NCBI RefSeq assembly: GCF_963583255.1
Contig: NC_084815.1
Coordinates: 9,905,724 to 9,969,723 of the forward strand
Reading direction: 5' to 3'
DNA length: 64,000 nucleotides
Source of the DNA: Pyrus communis
Taxonomy: Eukaryota; Streptophyta; Magnoliopsida; Rosales; Rosaceae
Positions 1 through 11,905 of the stretch are shown here, in pieces. The notes below the pieces were generated by a model that saw only the letters and a program-made list of their open reading frames with translations, did no database searches and was not told the origin of the DNA. The position numbers were made by a program, and so were the translations under genes. Every line of letters starts with the position of its first letter. Position 1 is the first letter of the stretch.

Positions 1-12
1 AATGCTTAGGTT

Positions 13-26
13 AGGTTTGGGGGTAT
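13..26 (+). other. Internal polypurine-like tract of element C
   Basis: The tract aggtttgggggtat repeats the core of the true polypurine tract next to the C 3' LTR (26949-26962). With element B removed it lies about 1.55 kb upstream of that tract. Family 1 elements have an equivalent second tract at a similar distance. Confidence 0.5.
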
Positions 27-638
27 GGGATGGAAAGTTTGTGTTTATATTTGTTTTATGTGTTAGTTTGGTTAAGAGTGTTTTGCTTTCATTTTGTTCA
101 ATTTGTGTGGGTTTGTTTTAGTTAAGTGTGTTTTGCTTACTAATATGAATGTATATGAGGGTTATGATTGAAAACAAACGATTGGGTTGCTATGAAAAAG
201 TGTTGTATCTTATGGTCATGTATAAAGCTTTAACTCTTGAAATTATGATCATGGAAGTACCATACTTAAATTCTGGAAGAAGAATAGTGGAGACTACCCT
301 AGTGAGTTAGTTTGAGCCTAATTGCTTCTTTGAGAGGGTTTAAAGTGTTTCTACTCCTATCTTTTTCTTTCAATTTCACTCTAAATGATCTCATTACTTC
401 TATTTTGTTTGGATACTAAGAATCATTCTCCTTTGCAGATACCATGTGTTTAGTATCATTCGTGAATGAACTCAATGAGATGATGTTAGGCTATGCATTT
501 TTAACTACTAAAAGGCTTAAATCCTACCCATTTGTGTGCTCCATTCACCCTTGTTGTAGCCAAACATTTTAGCCTAATTCTTTCATCACCTACACCATAA
601 TCTACCCATTCTAGCCCATTACAAGCCATACCTTATAG

Positions 639-643
639 TTTGG
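639..643. repeat. Target site duplication of element B, left copy (tttgg)
   Basis: Identical to 26030-26034 on the other side of element B. The match fixes the B ends at 644 and 26029 and requires the LTR to end with CATCAACA on the minus strand. Confidence 0.85.
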
Positions 644-2432
644 TGTTGATGTAATATTCCTTCCTAATGCTAGAATATATTTAGTATAATGGCATAAGTA
701 AGGGTGTCGAATCCACAGGGACTAATTAGACCTATGTAATCACTTGTTTTGCAAGAACTTCTATGAAATGAACCAAACTAATCAAATTGAGCAGATTTGT
801 TGTTGTTACTTGAAAGCAAAAATAAAAGAAGTAAACACAACTAAATGAATCAACAACTAATAGAATAGGATAGTATCAATGGAAATGAAGCTAGGGATTC
901 GGTTTCACCATTGCTCAACTATGTCCATGTTTGTCAAGTTAGTTTGTACTCATTCATCTACCTATTTCTTGAGTTTGTTTCACTTGGATATGATCAACCA
1001 TATGATGTGTGGATTTGATCAAATGTCTCTAATCATGAACCTAATTGTGATGTGCAACTTTGGTTCATAATCAAGATTATGTAATGTACGAGAAACTTTC
1101 ATAAAACCAAAGGGATTAACTCGGCAGGATGTGTGCTAAACACTCCCTTCATTCATTCACATATCTACCAAGATTATACATGATGTGTGTTCTAATCTTG
1201 GCTACACAACTTTGTGATTAATTCAAATGATGATCAAACATTAAAATCAACACACAAAGTCACCATTAAAACAGAAAATGAAACAAGAAATAGATGGACA
1301 AAATGAGCATTCTAACTTAATTACATAGCAAACTTTGCAAGGTTACATCGAATCCCTAGAGGAAGCTTAGTTACAATTCATGTCTACAAAAGATTTGACA
1401 TAAAAGTATAAAACATGAATGAACATGGAATTGATAAGAATGAACCCTTGAAGCAAAACTGATGTTGAAGTCCTTGAAGAGTTCCTTGGTGTTGCTTCTC
1501 CAAATGTGGTGCGGATGAAGTAGATTGGTTTGGTTTGGATGATTTCTGCCCTTAGGACAGAAATGGACAGAGAATGGAGTGAAATGGGAGAGGTTATGGG
1601 TGTGTAAATGGACTGAAATGAAGAGGGAAACTTGCGGATGGGAAAGGGAGAGCATAATGGACAGTTTCTGTGAAAGGAAAAGAATGTAGAATACAATGGT
1701 ATGGAGAGGAAGAATCCGAGTGCATGATGGACAGAAAAATGGAGCAAAATAGAGTGTGTGTGATCCCCCCAACAATCAGATTGGATCTAGGAGTTGTTTA
1801 ACTCAGATGGCAGAGCATAATTCAGATGGAATGATGGGTTTCTGAGTGTAGTGGACGCATGGCTTGGACAACTCTGCAAGTATGTGGATATTTAATCCAA
1901 GAAACATGTGCAAAGTCTGCCACAAGGGAGTGGACAATCTGAAACTTGGTTAGAATAATCTGGACATGGGAATGGAAGTGCAAAGGTGATTTGTTTCGGA
2001 TGTGGAAATGCACAAGGGAGCTGGAAATGCATGAGAGTGCTCGGCAAAGTGTTTGAACATGCATGTGAATGCATGTTTTGGTGTTGAAACCACCTAATCT
2101 GACTTCAATGCTTGTTTTGTTTAGAATCACTCAAAATGGCCGAATTGCACCACTTAACATTTTCACATCATTTCCTGAAATTCCAGCATTCAAACGTCTC
2201 CTAGGTTCTTCATTTGGACTTCAATTTAAATCCCTAGAATCCTTTCCACGTTTTGAGTAATGCTCAGCTACCAAAAGGAATGTTTTTACTCTATTTGTCT
2301 TCTTATTGATCCAAACTCACCCTTGGCTGCACATTAACACCAAATAATGTAAAATGCAACTAGTTTAATCCAAAACAATCACAAAGACACCAAATAAGGA
2401 AGATATAAATGCATGCAAAATGTGACTTATCA
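644..2432 (-). repeat. 3' LTR of element B
   Basis: On the minus strand it begins TGATAAGTCA and ends CATCAACA, with TG...CA termini. It is the same length as the copy at 24241-26029 and nearly identical. Differences include 725 (a against g) and about six others. No convincing TATAAA box is visible in this subfamily. Small open frames inside (for example 1367-1775) have no gene-like content. Confidence 0.93.
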
Positions 2433-2447
2433 AATACCCCCAAACCT
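2433..2447 (-). other. Polypurine tract of element B
   Basis: On the minus strand aggtttgggggtatt sits directly before the LTR start. It primes plus-strand DNA synthesis in reverse transcription of this class. The same tract precedes the C LTR at 26949-26962. Confidence 0.85.
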
Positions 2448-3204
2448 GGTTTTTGCTAGTCCTCGAGCAAACTTAAAACTAAAACACACAAAACGCAAAC
2501 ATCTAACTAAACCACTTTCGCTGGCCAAACGATTGCACTGAGCATGTGCAACAAGCCTTTGAACCCCTAGGTGTCCCTAGTTGGAGGAGTTGTGTCTCCT
2601 GAGGGTTTACAGTGATGACACCCACAAACATTTACAACATCTGCAAACAACTTGGTTAAAACATGCTTTAAACAAACTAATAAGAACCAATGAAGATTTT
2701 GTCATTCATTCAACTCAAAAGATTTCCACTTCAAAGAATCGTATCAATTGCAACGTATAAAGATATTTCTCCATGTCTTACGACTTCAAAGTCACCATAC
2801 CCAAATGCTTAAGAAAGAATTCGCCTCAACTCTACTCCTCACAGCTTCCACTCAAGTTTTCACTCAGATCTTAAGGTTTAGTCTCTCAACAACATATATG
2901 AGTGAAATTATGTAAAGGAAATCAAAATTCTCACATATGAAATCTGAAATGGAAGCACAGTTTCTGAGTAGATCTCATGAAATGAATCAAATGCTAAGAA
3001 TATAGATAACACACACACTTACCATCACCCATGAATACATCCTCAATGATCAGCTAGGTCTTTCTCAAGATTGTAATTTAAGGCTTAGGTTATAGGTTAC
3101 AAGAGAAGTGATATGAAATACTAGAGCTTGGGGCATACCAAAGTGTTCTTGAGGATCATGATCTTCACTTGCATTTGTTTTCTTTCTTCTTTGTTTTCTT
3201 TCTT
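2448..3204 (-). other. 3' noncoding region of element B, truncated
   Basis: No gene. It matches, in reverse complement, the region before the C LTR (about 26200-26950), including the word ctcgaggactagcaaaa next to the polypurine tract (2451-2468). It ends abruptly at the damaged left end of element A. The C-terminal part of B integrase that should precede it is missing. Confidence 0.8.
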
Positions 3205-3529
3205 CAATAGGAGCATATTCATGCGACTTAAATGGCTTGTTCTCGTGCATTTACGTTATGTTTCTTTAGTTATTTTAGTACTTTAAGCTATTTTCGTGTG
3301 TTTGTAGGCCGAAAGGGCTAAAGGAGCAAAAAGATGCATTTTGGAGACTTTTGGAGCACTTTTTGGCTAAGGATGGATAGCCTATGCTTGGAGCCAAAGT
3401 GTTGGACGAAATTGAAAACCTAATTGAAGACCAAAGTGTTGGAACCTTGTTCCCTTTAGTTTTAGGATATTTAAACCTTTCCTATATCCTTAGTCGTGCA
3501 TAACATTCCAACATTCCACTCCTTCATTC

Positions 3530-3755
3530 ACCACTTATCATATCATACACTTATCTTATCATCACCACATATCATTCATTTATTACTTATCATATCATTC
3601 ATTCATCTACATATCAATAACCACTTATCTTATCACTCAACATATCATTCATTTATCACTTATCATATCATTCACTTATCACTTCCATTCACTTATCACT
3701 CACCACATATCATTCATTTATCACTTAACATATCATTCATTTATCACTTATCACA
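3530..3755 (+). repeat. Short tandem repeats in the U3 of the element A LTR
   Basis: Repeated units of roughly 20 bases built from catatcattcattta and tcacttatca. The same block is at about 15978-16203 in the 3' LTR, and shorter forms occur in the LTR piece at 36330-36435 and on the minus strand of the F LTR near 47290-47370. Confidence 0.75.
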
Positions 3756-4650
3756 ACAACAACCTAAAACACATGCACATGCACCACTAATCCCTTCACT
3801 TTCATGCCATCATTTCTCACCCCACCCCCCCTTTGCCGTGCAATACACATCAACACATTCCAGCTTTTCTCCTTCTCTTTGCAGCCACAAGTCACATGCA
3901 TTCACACATAATCATTCACCCTATCCATCTTACATTCCACAAACAATGTCACATGCAAAACAACAATCATTCACACACAAAACAGCACCATTCACCCTTG
4001 CCGTGGCCTTCACTCACATTTCCAGCTTTCCACCTTGCATTTCCACATGCATTCACTTCATCATTACACACCACTCATTCTCTAATTCCACATGCACATT
4101 CAATCATTCACTCAAGCACCCTTGTGCCATGTTTCCCCCTTTGTTCCCACCCATCACATGTATTATCATCAAACAAACAACCCTAACCCGTGGCATTCAC
4201 TCCCATTTCCAGCATGCATTCACATGCATTTTCAGATTATTCCTTCATCATTGCATCCATTCCTCATGCATCCTTCATCATTGCACCACAAAACACTCAT
4301 CCCACACCCTAACCCGTGGCATTCACTCCCATTTCCAGCTTGCTTATGCAATTCCAGCATGCATTCACATGCATTTTCAGCACCATTGACACCTTTGCCG
4401 TGTATCCCCTTCATCATTCCAGCATTCCACCTAATTCACGTGCCTTCATTCATTCTTTATTCCACTTACACTCATCATCACACACCTTAGCAATCAACAC
4501 ATGCAATCACATGCATCACAACCACAAAGAACCATCCCCAAAACACTTTGCCGTGGGCACCATTCCACATTCCAGCTTTCCACCATGTTTTTCCATCATT
4601 CCTCCACACAAATGCTTAAACAAACAGCCATATGTTCCCTCCACTACCCC

Positions 4651-4658
4651 TATAAATA
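4651..4658 (+). promoter_or_regulatory. TATA box of the element A 5' LTR
   Basis: TATAAATA within cccctataaataccc. The same box occurs in the LTRs of H (39852-39859), F (46769-46776, minus) and the solo LTR (52207-52214). The element A 3' LTR has TGTAAATA at the same place (17099-17106). Confidence 0.7.
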
Positions 4659-4865
4659 CCCTAGTCATTCATTCACTCCCCATTGAATTCATATCTCATT
4701 TCATACACTACACACAACACAAACACAACCCTTGTGCCGCAAATCCCCTTCCATTTCTGTGCAGTTTTTCTCCTCCATTGCAGCCACTATCCAACCACTT
4801 CCCATCCCTCCAAAACACTTCACATAATCCCCAAAGCTCACTTAGACCTTGTGCTACAACAACGA

Positions 4866-5062
4866 GGAAGAAAAGAGTGCCTAAAAGTTCATACAATTCA
4901 AGTTTGAGTTGTTGGAATTTTTAGGTGTTTCTTTGATTTCAAAGTTTAAATTTAATTCTCTTTGTTTTGTACGTATGAGAATGGAAGAGAAGAGTGCCTA
5001 AACGTTCATACAATTCAAGTTTGAGTTGTTGGAATGTTTAGGGGTTTCTTTGATTTCAAAGT
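4866..5062 (+). repeat. Tandem duplication of about 118 bp near the LTR R/U5 region
   Basis: The block aagagtgcctaaa...ttgatttcaaag occurs twice in a row. The same duplication is in the A 3' LTR (about 17314-17510), the F LTR (about 46375-46560, minus) and the solo LTR (about 52468-52655). The H LTR has one copy (about 40105-40170). Confidence 0.75.
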
Positions 5063-5996
5063 TATGAGGAACTAAACCCCCTTTAGCTAGGGGGTGATTC
5101 GAAACTATGTTTATATTTGCAATTTGAATTGATTACGTTTGGTTGGAATTTCATAAGTTGTGGATTCAATTCGTTTAACTGTTTGATTGATAACTTATTT
5201 ATGTATGTTCATTGAGATTGCAAGCTTAATTTTCATGCATAAATATGACGCTAGAATATAAGTGAATTTCACCTAATCGTTATGAACTTATATTCACTAG
5301 TAGTGGAGGTTGCTTATAAACAATCGCGTTAAACGAATTCTTGGCATAAGTTTCATGCGTATTCCATAGTAACGAATGCCTCGTCGATGTTTATGATTTC
5401 CGTTGAACTTAATGATCTTTGTCGAATGTCTCTATCATGCGTATTCCATAGTTAGGGACTTTGATTAAGAATAATTTGGTTGTAATGCGTATTCCATTCA
5501 ATCCAACGAATCTAGGGAAATCTGAAAGTTAATTTGCGGACCTAATTAACTTGGAGCATTGAGTTTCATAATTTATCGAAAGACCAACTGAGAATCAATT
5601 TTGTATGCAAGTGTAACATGTGTGGAGAAGAACCCCTTAGCTATTCCATCATCCATATTTTCATCACATTCATATTTATGTTTTGCCTTTAATTACAATT
5701 TGACCATTTAATTTAATCTCGTCCAACCACAATCACCCCCCTTATTTTGTTAAGTCTTATTCATTTGATTTGTCTTATTTTATGTTTTTGAGTATTTGGA
5801 GTCTTTTAAACTTGTTTTGATTCTTTTAGTTTGTCTTAGTTTTTTAAAAGTTAGTTTTTATGTTTTTAAGTCAATTTAGAAGGTTTTAGCAAGCCCTCCT
5901 AATCCCCGGTCTAGAACGATCCCTCACTTATCCATTCTACTACAATTGTCAAACGAGGGTTTAATTTGAGTGTCAAGTAAATCTCGCATCAAATTT

Positions 5997-6014
5997 TGGC
6001 GCCGTTGCCGGGGA
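5997..6014 (+). other. Primer-binding site of element A (tRNA-Asp)
   Basis: TGGCGCCGTTGCCGGGGA, five bases after the LTR end. It is complementary to the 3' end of plant tRNA-Asp, a known feature of the Athila lineage. The leader from 6015 to 6134 contains a T-rich run and no other feature. Confidence 0.88.
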
Positions 6015-6134
6015 TTTAGCAACTTTGCTAATCCCTTGTCTTTATTTTTATATTTTTTTTTTTTTTGTTTTTCGTGCATTCTTATTTCAGATTCTTAGTT
6101 AGTTTGTTTCCTTTTTTTTTTTTAGGTACTGTGT

Positions 6135-9100
6135 ATGACTCGTAGCTCTCGGCCTATTATAGAGAACATCTCCGACTTTGACGGTGATTTTGAACGCACT
6201 TTGAGGAGAACGAGGAGTCAACAAGAGCCACCACAACCTGGGCTTGAAAAAGACGAAGTAGGGGTAGAAGAAAAACCCACGGATCAGATTTTTGAAGAAG
6301 AACAAGCCATGGCAGCAGATAATAGAACCATCAAGGAGCTTTCGGCCTCGGGTTTGGATAATGCATTGCCTCTTTGTATCCAATACCCCACGGCTGCAGA
6401 GGGGAAGACTGAGGAATTTGAACTCAAATCCAGTTTGTTACACCATATTCCGAAGTTTCATGGCTTGTCTATGGAAGACCCCAACAAACACTTGAAGGAG
6501 TTCGAGGTGGTTTGTTCGAGCATGACCCCCGTCAATGTGGATGGGAGTATATTGAAGATGAAGGCCTTTCCATTTTCACTTATGGACAAGGCCAAAGATT
6601 GGCTCTACGAACTAGCCCCGGGAACTGTGACTTCGTGGGAGAGTATGAAGCGTGCTTTCTTGGAGAAATTCTTCCCTACTTCGAGAGTGATTCTCCTACG
6701 GAAGAAAATTAGTGGTATTCAACAGAATCATGGTGAGACATTCCCGGCTTATTATGAGCGCTTCAAGGGCCTTGTAGCTTCATGTCCTCAACATCAAATG
6801 AAGGAGGAACTTCTCCTTCAATATTTCTATGAGGGCCTCCTTCCTATCGAACGTCAAATGCTTGATGCATCAGCGGGAGGAGCATTGGTGGACAAAACAC
6901 CAAGGGATGCCAAGATTCTCATAGCCAACCGAGCGCTCAACGCTCAACAATATGAAGGAGTGGGTCAAAGGGAAGCCCCACGACAACAAAGTGTAAATGA
7001 GGTGAGTGCTATTTCTGAAATTCAATCACAACTTGCTAATCTTACTTCTCTTGCTTCTCAGGTTGTGATTGGTCCAAAAGCACAAGAACACCAAGTTTGT
7101 GGCGTGTGCTCAATTCAAGGGCATCCATCCGACAAGTGCCCTCAACTAATCGAGAATGGTGGGTGGGAATCTGCCAATGCAATTGGTTTCCAAGGACAAA
7201 ATCAAAACAACCCATACTCGAACACTTACAATGCCGGATGGAGGGACCATCCAAACTTCAAATGGAGGGAGCCACAACAAGCTGCCCAACAAGGAGGATT
7301 TAGGCCAAACCCCCCTGGTTTTTATTCCAAGCCGTATGTACCCCAACAACTCCAACAACCCCAACAACCTTCGGCATCATCTCATTCAGGTACGTCCTTG
7401 GAAAGTGATCAAGCTATGCAATTACTAACCTCTATTTCGCAGGGGTTGCAAAATCAAAACAACCGGATAGCAAATAACGAGAAGGAGATGACGGATATGA
7501 AGAAACAAATAGGGCAGATTTCTGAGTTCCTTGGACAGATTAGAGAGCAAGGAAAGCTTCCTAGCTCAACCACAGTCAATCCAAAGGGAGGATTCGAATC
7601 CGCCAAGGCCATCACCCTAAGGGGTGGAAAAGAAGTTGGGACCGAGCCAAACAATCCCAAATCTGCCCAGAAAGTAGATGAAGAGACGACACAACCTGAG
7701 GCAGATCACCCTAACTCGGCCAAATCAGGTAATTTAAGTTCAAATTCATGTACTTCACGTCCTAATCTGCCCAATGTACCTTTTCCTCGCAGGTTCATGC
7801 AAGAAAAAAAGGAAGAAAGCGAGAAGGACATTCTTGAAACGTTCCGGAAGGTGCAAGTGAACATACCGCTTCTCGATGCAATCAAACAGGTTCCAAAGTA
7901 TGCTAAATTCCTCAAGGACCTATGCAATACAAAGAGAAGAAGGGCAAACAAAGAGGTAGTGAAGGTAAGCGAGAATGTGTCCGCTGTTTTGCAACGTAAA
8001 CTGCCTACCAAGTGCAAAGACCCCGGTAGTTTCACGATTCCTTGTGTGATTGGACATAATCGTTTTGAACATGCCATGCTTGATTTAGGTGCATCCATAA
8101 ATGTCATGTCTTATTCTATTTATGCATCTATGAATTTGGGTGAATTAAAACAAGATGGTGTAATTATACAATTGGCTGATCGTTCTAACGCGTATCCAAA
8201 AGGAGTTTTGGAGGATGTGCTTGTGCAGGTGAACCATTTAATTTTTCCGGCTGATTTCTACGTCCTAGACATGGAGGATTCAGCCCATTCTACATCTTTG
8301 CCGATTCTCCTTGGTAGGCCATTCATGAAGACGGCCCGAACGAAGATTGATGTATACAAAGGCACCTTGACAATGGAATTCGATGGGGAAGTGATTGATT
8401 TTAATATTTCTGAAACTATGAGATATCCCATTGATGACCATTCTTGTTTTTCCATTGATGTTATCGATTCTTTGGCGCAGGTATACCTTGAAGAATTGAA
8501 TGAGGACGCCCTGGAAACAACCATCACTAAGGCCATAGAGCGCAAAAATGAAGGATTTGGGCCAATGCAAGGCCACGGCAAGGAGGAGGAATTCTTTGCA
8601 ATGGGTTCTAGTGAAGAAATAATTGAGGTTGTGGCAGCCCTTGAGTCATTGCCACAACAATATGGTAAGGTTCCACTCTCACTTTCAAATTCAGTTTCCA
8701 CTAAGATGCTACCTTCTGTTGTTCAGGCACCATCGCTTGAACTTAAGCCGTTGCCGGACCATTTGAAGTATGTGTTTTTGGGAGAAGGCGAAACATTGCC
8801 CGTCATCATTTCATCAAGTCTCACGGCAATGGAGGAGGAGAAGCTTGTGAGGGTGCTGCGAGAACACAAAACGGCCATAGGGTGGACTTTGGCCGACATT
8901 AAAGGAATAAGCCCTACCACATGCATGCACCGTATACTTCTTGAGGAGGAGGCTAAACCAACTCGAGAGGCTCAACGCCGTCTCAACCCTCCGATGATGG
9001 AAGTGGTGAAGAAGGAAATAATCAAGCTTTTGGATTGCGTAGTGATCTACCCTATCTCCGATAGCCGTTGGGTCTCTCCAGTTCAAGTCGTTCCCAAGAA

Positions 9101-11642
9101 GTCCGGAGTAACTGTTATCAAGAATGATGAGAATGAGCTCGTGCCTACACGTATTCAGACTGGATGGCGAGTATGTATCGATTACCGGAAGCTAAATGCC
9201 ATGACTAGGAAAGATCACTTTCCTTTGCCATTCATCGACCAGATGCTCGAAAGGTTAGCCGGTCATGCTTTTTACTGTTTTCTTGATGGATACTCTGGAT
9301 ATAACCAAATTGTGATAGCCCCGGATGATTAAGAGAAGACCACATTCACATGTCCCTTTGGAACATTTGCTTATCGTCGCATGCCATTTGGTTTATGCAA
9401 CGCACCGGCCACTTTCCAAAGGTGTATGGTAAGTATATTTTCCGATTTTGTTGAAAAGATCATTGAGGTTTTCATGGATGATTTCAGCGTATTTGGGAGT
9501 TCATTTGATAATTGCTTGGATAATCTGACCTTAATTTTGAAACGATGTGTTGAAACTAACCTTGTCTTGAATTGGGAGAAATGTCACTTTATGGTGAAAC
9601 AAGGTATAGTTTTAGGACATATTGTTTCAGAAAAAGGAATTGAAGTAGATAAATCGAAAATAGACCTTGTACGTCACTTACCCTCTCCTACTTCGGTTAG
9701 AGAGGTAAGTTCGTTTCTTGGCCATGCAGGGTTCTATAGGCGTTTTATCAAGGACTTCTCCAAGATGTCCAACCCTCTTTGCCGATTGCTTCAAAAAGAT
9801 GTGCCATTCAAGTTTGATGAAGAGTGTAATTCGGCATTTAACCAACTCAAGGAGAAGCTAGTCTCGGGCCCCATTATTGTACCTCCAGATTGGAGCCTTC
9901 CGTTCGAGCTCATGTGCGATGCATCCGACTATGCATTAGGAGCTGTTCTAGGACAAAGAAGAGACAAGCGGCCGCATGTCATATACTATGCCTCTCGGAC
10001 TCTCAATGATGCCCAATTGAACTACTCCACGACGGAAAAAGAACTTCTAGCTGTGGTTTTTGCTTTAGATAAATTCCGTTCATATTTAATTGGTACTAAA
10101 GTAATCGTTTATTCTGATCATGCAGCTTTGAGGTACTTGATCACGAAAAAGGAAGCAAAGCCGAGGCTTATCCGTTGGATTCTTCTTCAAGAATTTGATA
10201 TTGAAATCCGGGATAAGAAAGGAAGCGAGAATGTAGTGGCTGACCATTTAAGCCGAATGATCCACGAGGAGCATGAACATGCCGTACCTATCCCTGAAAC
10301 TTTTCCCGATGAGCAGCTGCTATCCATTGAGGTAAGTGAACCATGGTATGCAGATTTAGTGAATTACTTGGTGGCTAAACAAATTCCAAATGAACTAAAC
10401 AAGCACCAACGTGATAAGCTTAAAAATGATGCACGTTTCTATGTTTGGGATGACCCTTATTTGTGGAAGTATTGCTCAGATCAAATTGTACGTAGATGTG
10501 TGCATGATTCTGAATTTCACTCAATTCTAAGCTTTTGTCACACATATGCATGTGGTGGTCATTTTGGCACACAACGCACTGCCCTCAAGGTTCTAGAGTG
10601 TGGTTTTTATTGGCCGACTATATTTAGGGATGCTAGAACCTTTTGTATGTCTTGTGATCGTTGCCAACGAATGGGTAACATAGGTACCAAAGACCAAATG
10701 CCGCAAACCCCTGTCTTTAATGTTGAAATTTTTGATGTTTGGGGCATTGATTTCATGGGCCCTTTCCCTCCATCTTATGGTTTCACTTATATCTTGCTAG
10801 CCGTTGATTATGTTTCTAAATGGGTGGAAGCAAAAGCCACCCGTACTAACGATTCTAAGGTGGTTGCAGATTTCGTGAAATCTAACATTTTTGCTAGGTT
10901 TGGAATGCCGAGAGTAATCATAAGTGATGGAGGGTCTCACTTTTGCAATCGGACCATTGAGGCGTTGCTAAGAAAGTACCATGTCAACCATAAGGTCTCC
11001 ACACCTTACCATCCTCAAACAAATGGCCAAGCCGAGGTGTCTAACCGAGAAATCAAACAAATTTTGGAGAAGACTGTTGGACCAACAAGGAGGGATTGGA
11101 GCTTACGTTTAGATGATGCACTGTGGGCATATCGTACGGCATACAAAACACCCATTGGGATGTCACCTTTTCGGCTCGTCTATGGTAAGCCATGTCATTT
11201 GCCCGTAGAGTTAGAGCACAAGGCACATTGGGCCGTGAAGACTTTCAACATGGACATAGATGCAGCGGGAGTTCATAGGAAGCTCCAATTGAATGAACTT
11301 GAGGAGATTCGGAATGAAGCCTATGAGAATGCACGGATGTACAAAGCCAAGACCAAAGCATTCCATGATAAAATGATTCGAACCAAGACCTTCACAGTTG
11401 GGCAGAAAGTGTTACTTTTCAACTCTCGCCTACGTTTGTTTCCTGGTAAGTTGCGTTCTAAATGGATTGGCCCGTTTGTTGTTACTAATGTTTTCCCTCA
11501 TGGTGCAGTGCAAATCAAAAGTTCAAGGACGCAGCAAGAATTCAAAGTGAATGGGCATCGATTGAAGCCCTATTACGAGATGTTTGAGGAGCATGTCGTG
11601 GAGGAGGTACCCCTCCATGCCGTGGAACCTAGTCAAGCTTAA
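6135..11642 (+). pseudogene. gag-pol polyprotein of element A, one nonsense codon in reverse transcriptase
   Basis: This is one continuous frame of 1836 codons interrupted only by TAA at 9330-9332 (codon 1066), where the F homolog has Gln in APDDQEKT. Domains in order, numbered from the start at 6135: gag with a CX2CX4HX4C zinc knuckle (about 321-335); aspartic protease with DLGAS (650); reverse transcriptase with CIDYRKLN (about 1014) and FMDD (1113); RNase H beginning near CDASDYALG (1261); integrase with an HHCC zinc domain (from 1469) and catalytic D1539, D1598 and E1634, the last two 35 residues apart. A Leu is also missing before QEFD relative to F. The start ATG, 120 bases after the primer site, matches F. 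The product makes virus-like particles and copies and integrates the element; this copy would stop in mid reverse transcriptase. Confidence 0.93.
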
Positions 11643-11905
11643 ACGGAGGTACCGTCCGGCTGCAAGACGTAAAAGAAAGCGCTACTTGGGAGGCAACCCA
11701 TGCATTCAACAAAGGAAGACTTAGAAAGCACTCCAAATCCAGATTCCTAAAAAACTCTTCTCTTTATTGCTATTTCGTTTCTGCCTTGTTAGGTTGTTTA
11801 GTTGTTATTGTTTGTTTGTTTATTAATTAAGTGAGTCTATGATTGTAACATTGAGAAAATGTTTGATTTATTGATAGGCACTGCTAAACAAAACAAGATG
11901 GTGCT
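11643..11905 (+). other. Region between pol and the antisense gene, element A
   Basis: Holds the left copy (about 11720-11870) of a direct repeat whose right copy is at about 13826-13984. Shared phrases are ccagatt, actcttctctttgt/at, and acattgag.a.aatgtttgattta. Immediately after it comes ttgataggcac, whose first eight bases equal the LTR start with one preceding T. Confidence 0.6.
11720..11870 (+). repeat. Left copy of the direct repeat bracketing the antisense module (A)
   Basis: Diverged but colinear with 13826-13984: the same order of landmarks, ending in atgtttgattta in both. Similar copies flank the module in F (about 54010-54110 and 49395-49540), and F has a further copy at about 54279-54430. 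Confidence 0.55.

Larger units (their letters stand above)
1..643 (+). other. 3' noncoding region of element C, left half
   Basis: No plausible reading frame. It is AT-rich and resembles in layout the 3' noncoding region of element A around 14.2-14.75 kb, with short shared phrases such as gagcct and atgatctcatta. Near its start (13-26) there is a polypurine-like tract, aggtttgggggtat, almost the same as the true polypurine tract of this family. Assignment to C rests on continuity across the element B insertion. Confidence 0.6.
3205..5991 (+). repeat. 5' LTR of element A
   Basis: Ends TCTCGCATCA like all family 1 LTRs, but begins CAATAGGAGC where its partner begins TGATAGGAGC, so the terminal TG is lost or replaced. 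A TATAAATA box lies at 4651-4658. The U3 part (about 3530-3755) is a run of short atatcattca / tatcactta tandem repeats, followed by a C-rich, G-poor stretch to about 4850. Long open frames here (for example 3496-4389) come from this composition and are not genes. Confidence 0.92.

Noticed and set aside
1367..1775. Minus-strand frames of 126 and 134 codons in the B LTR
   Set aside because: Two overlapping frames of similar length in LTR sequence, with no domain; the copy at 24964 repeats only through the LTR.
3530..3755. CRISPR-like or satellite array
   Set aside because: Units are short, irregular, and lie only within LTR U3 regions; there are no unique spacers.
3496..4389. 297-codon open frame rich in His, Ser and Thr, repeated at 15944-16837
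   Set aside because: It lies in the C-rich, G-poor U3 part of the LTR, follows short tandem DNA repeats, overlaps other open frames in the same composition, and is duplicated only because LTRs are duplicated.
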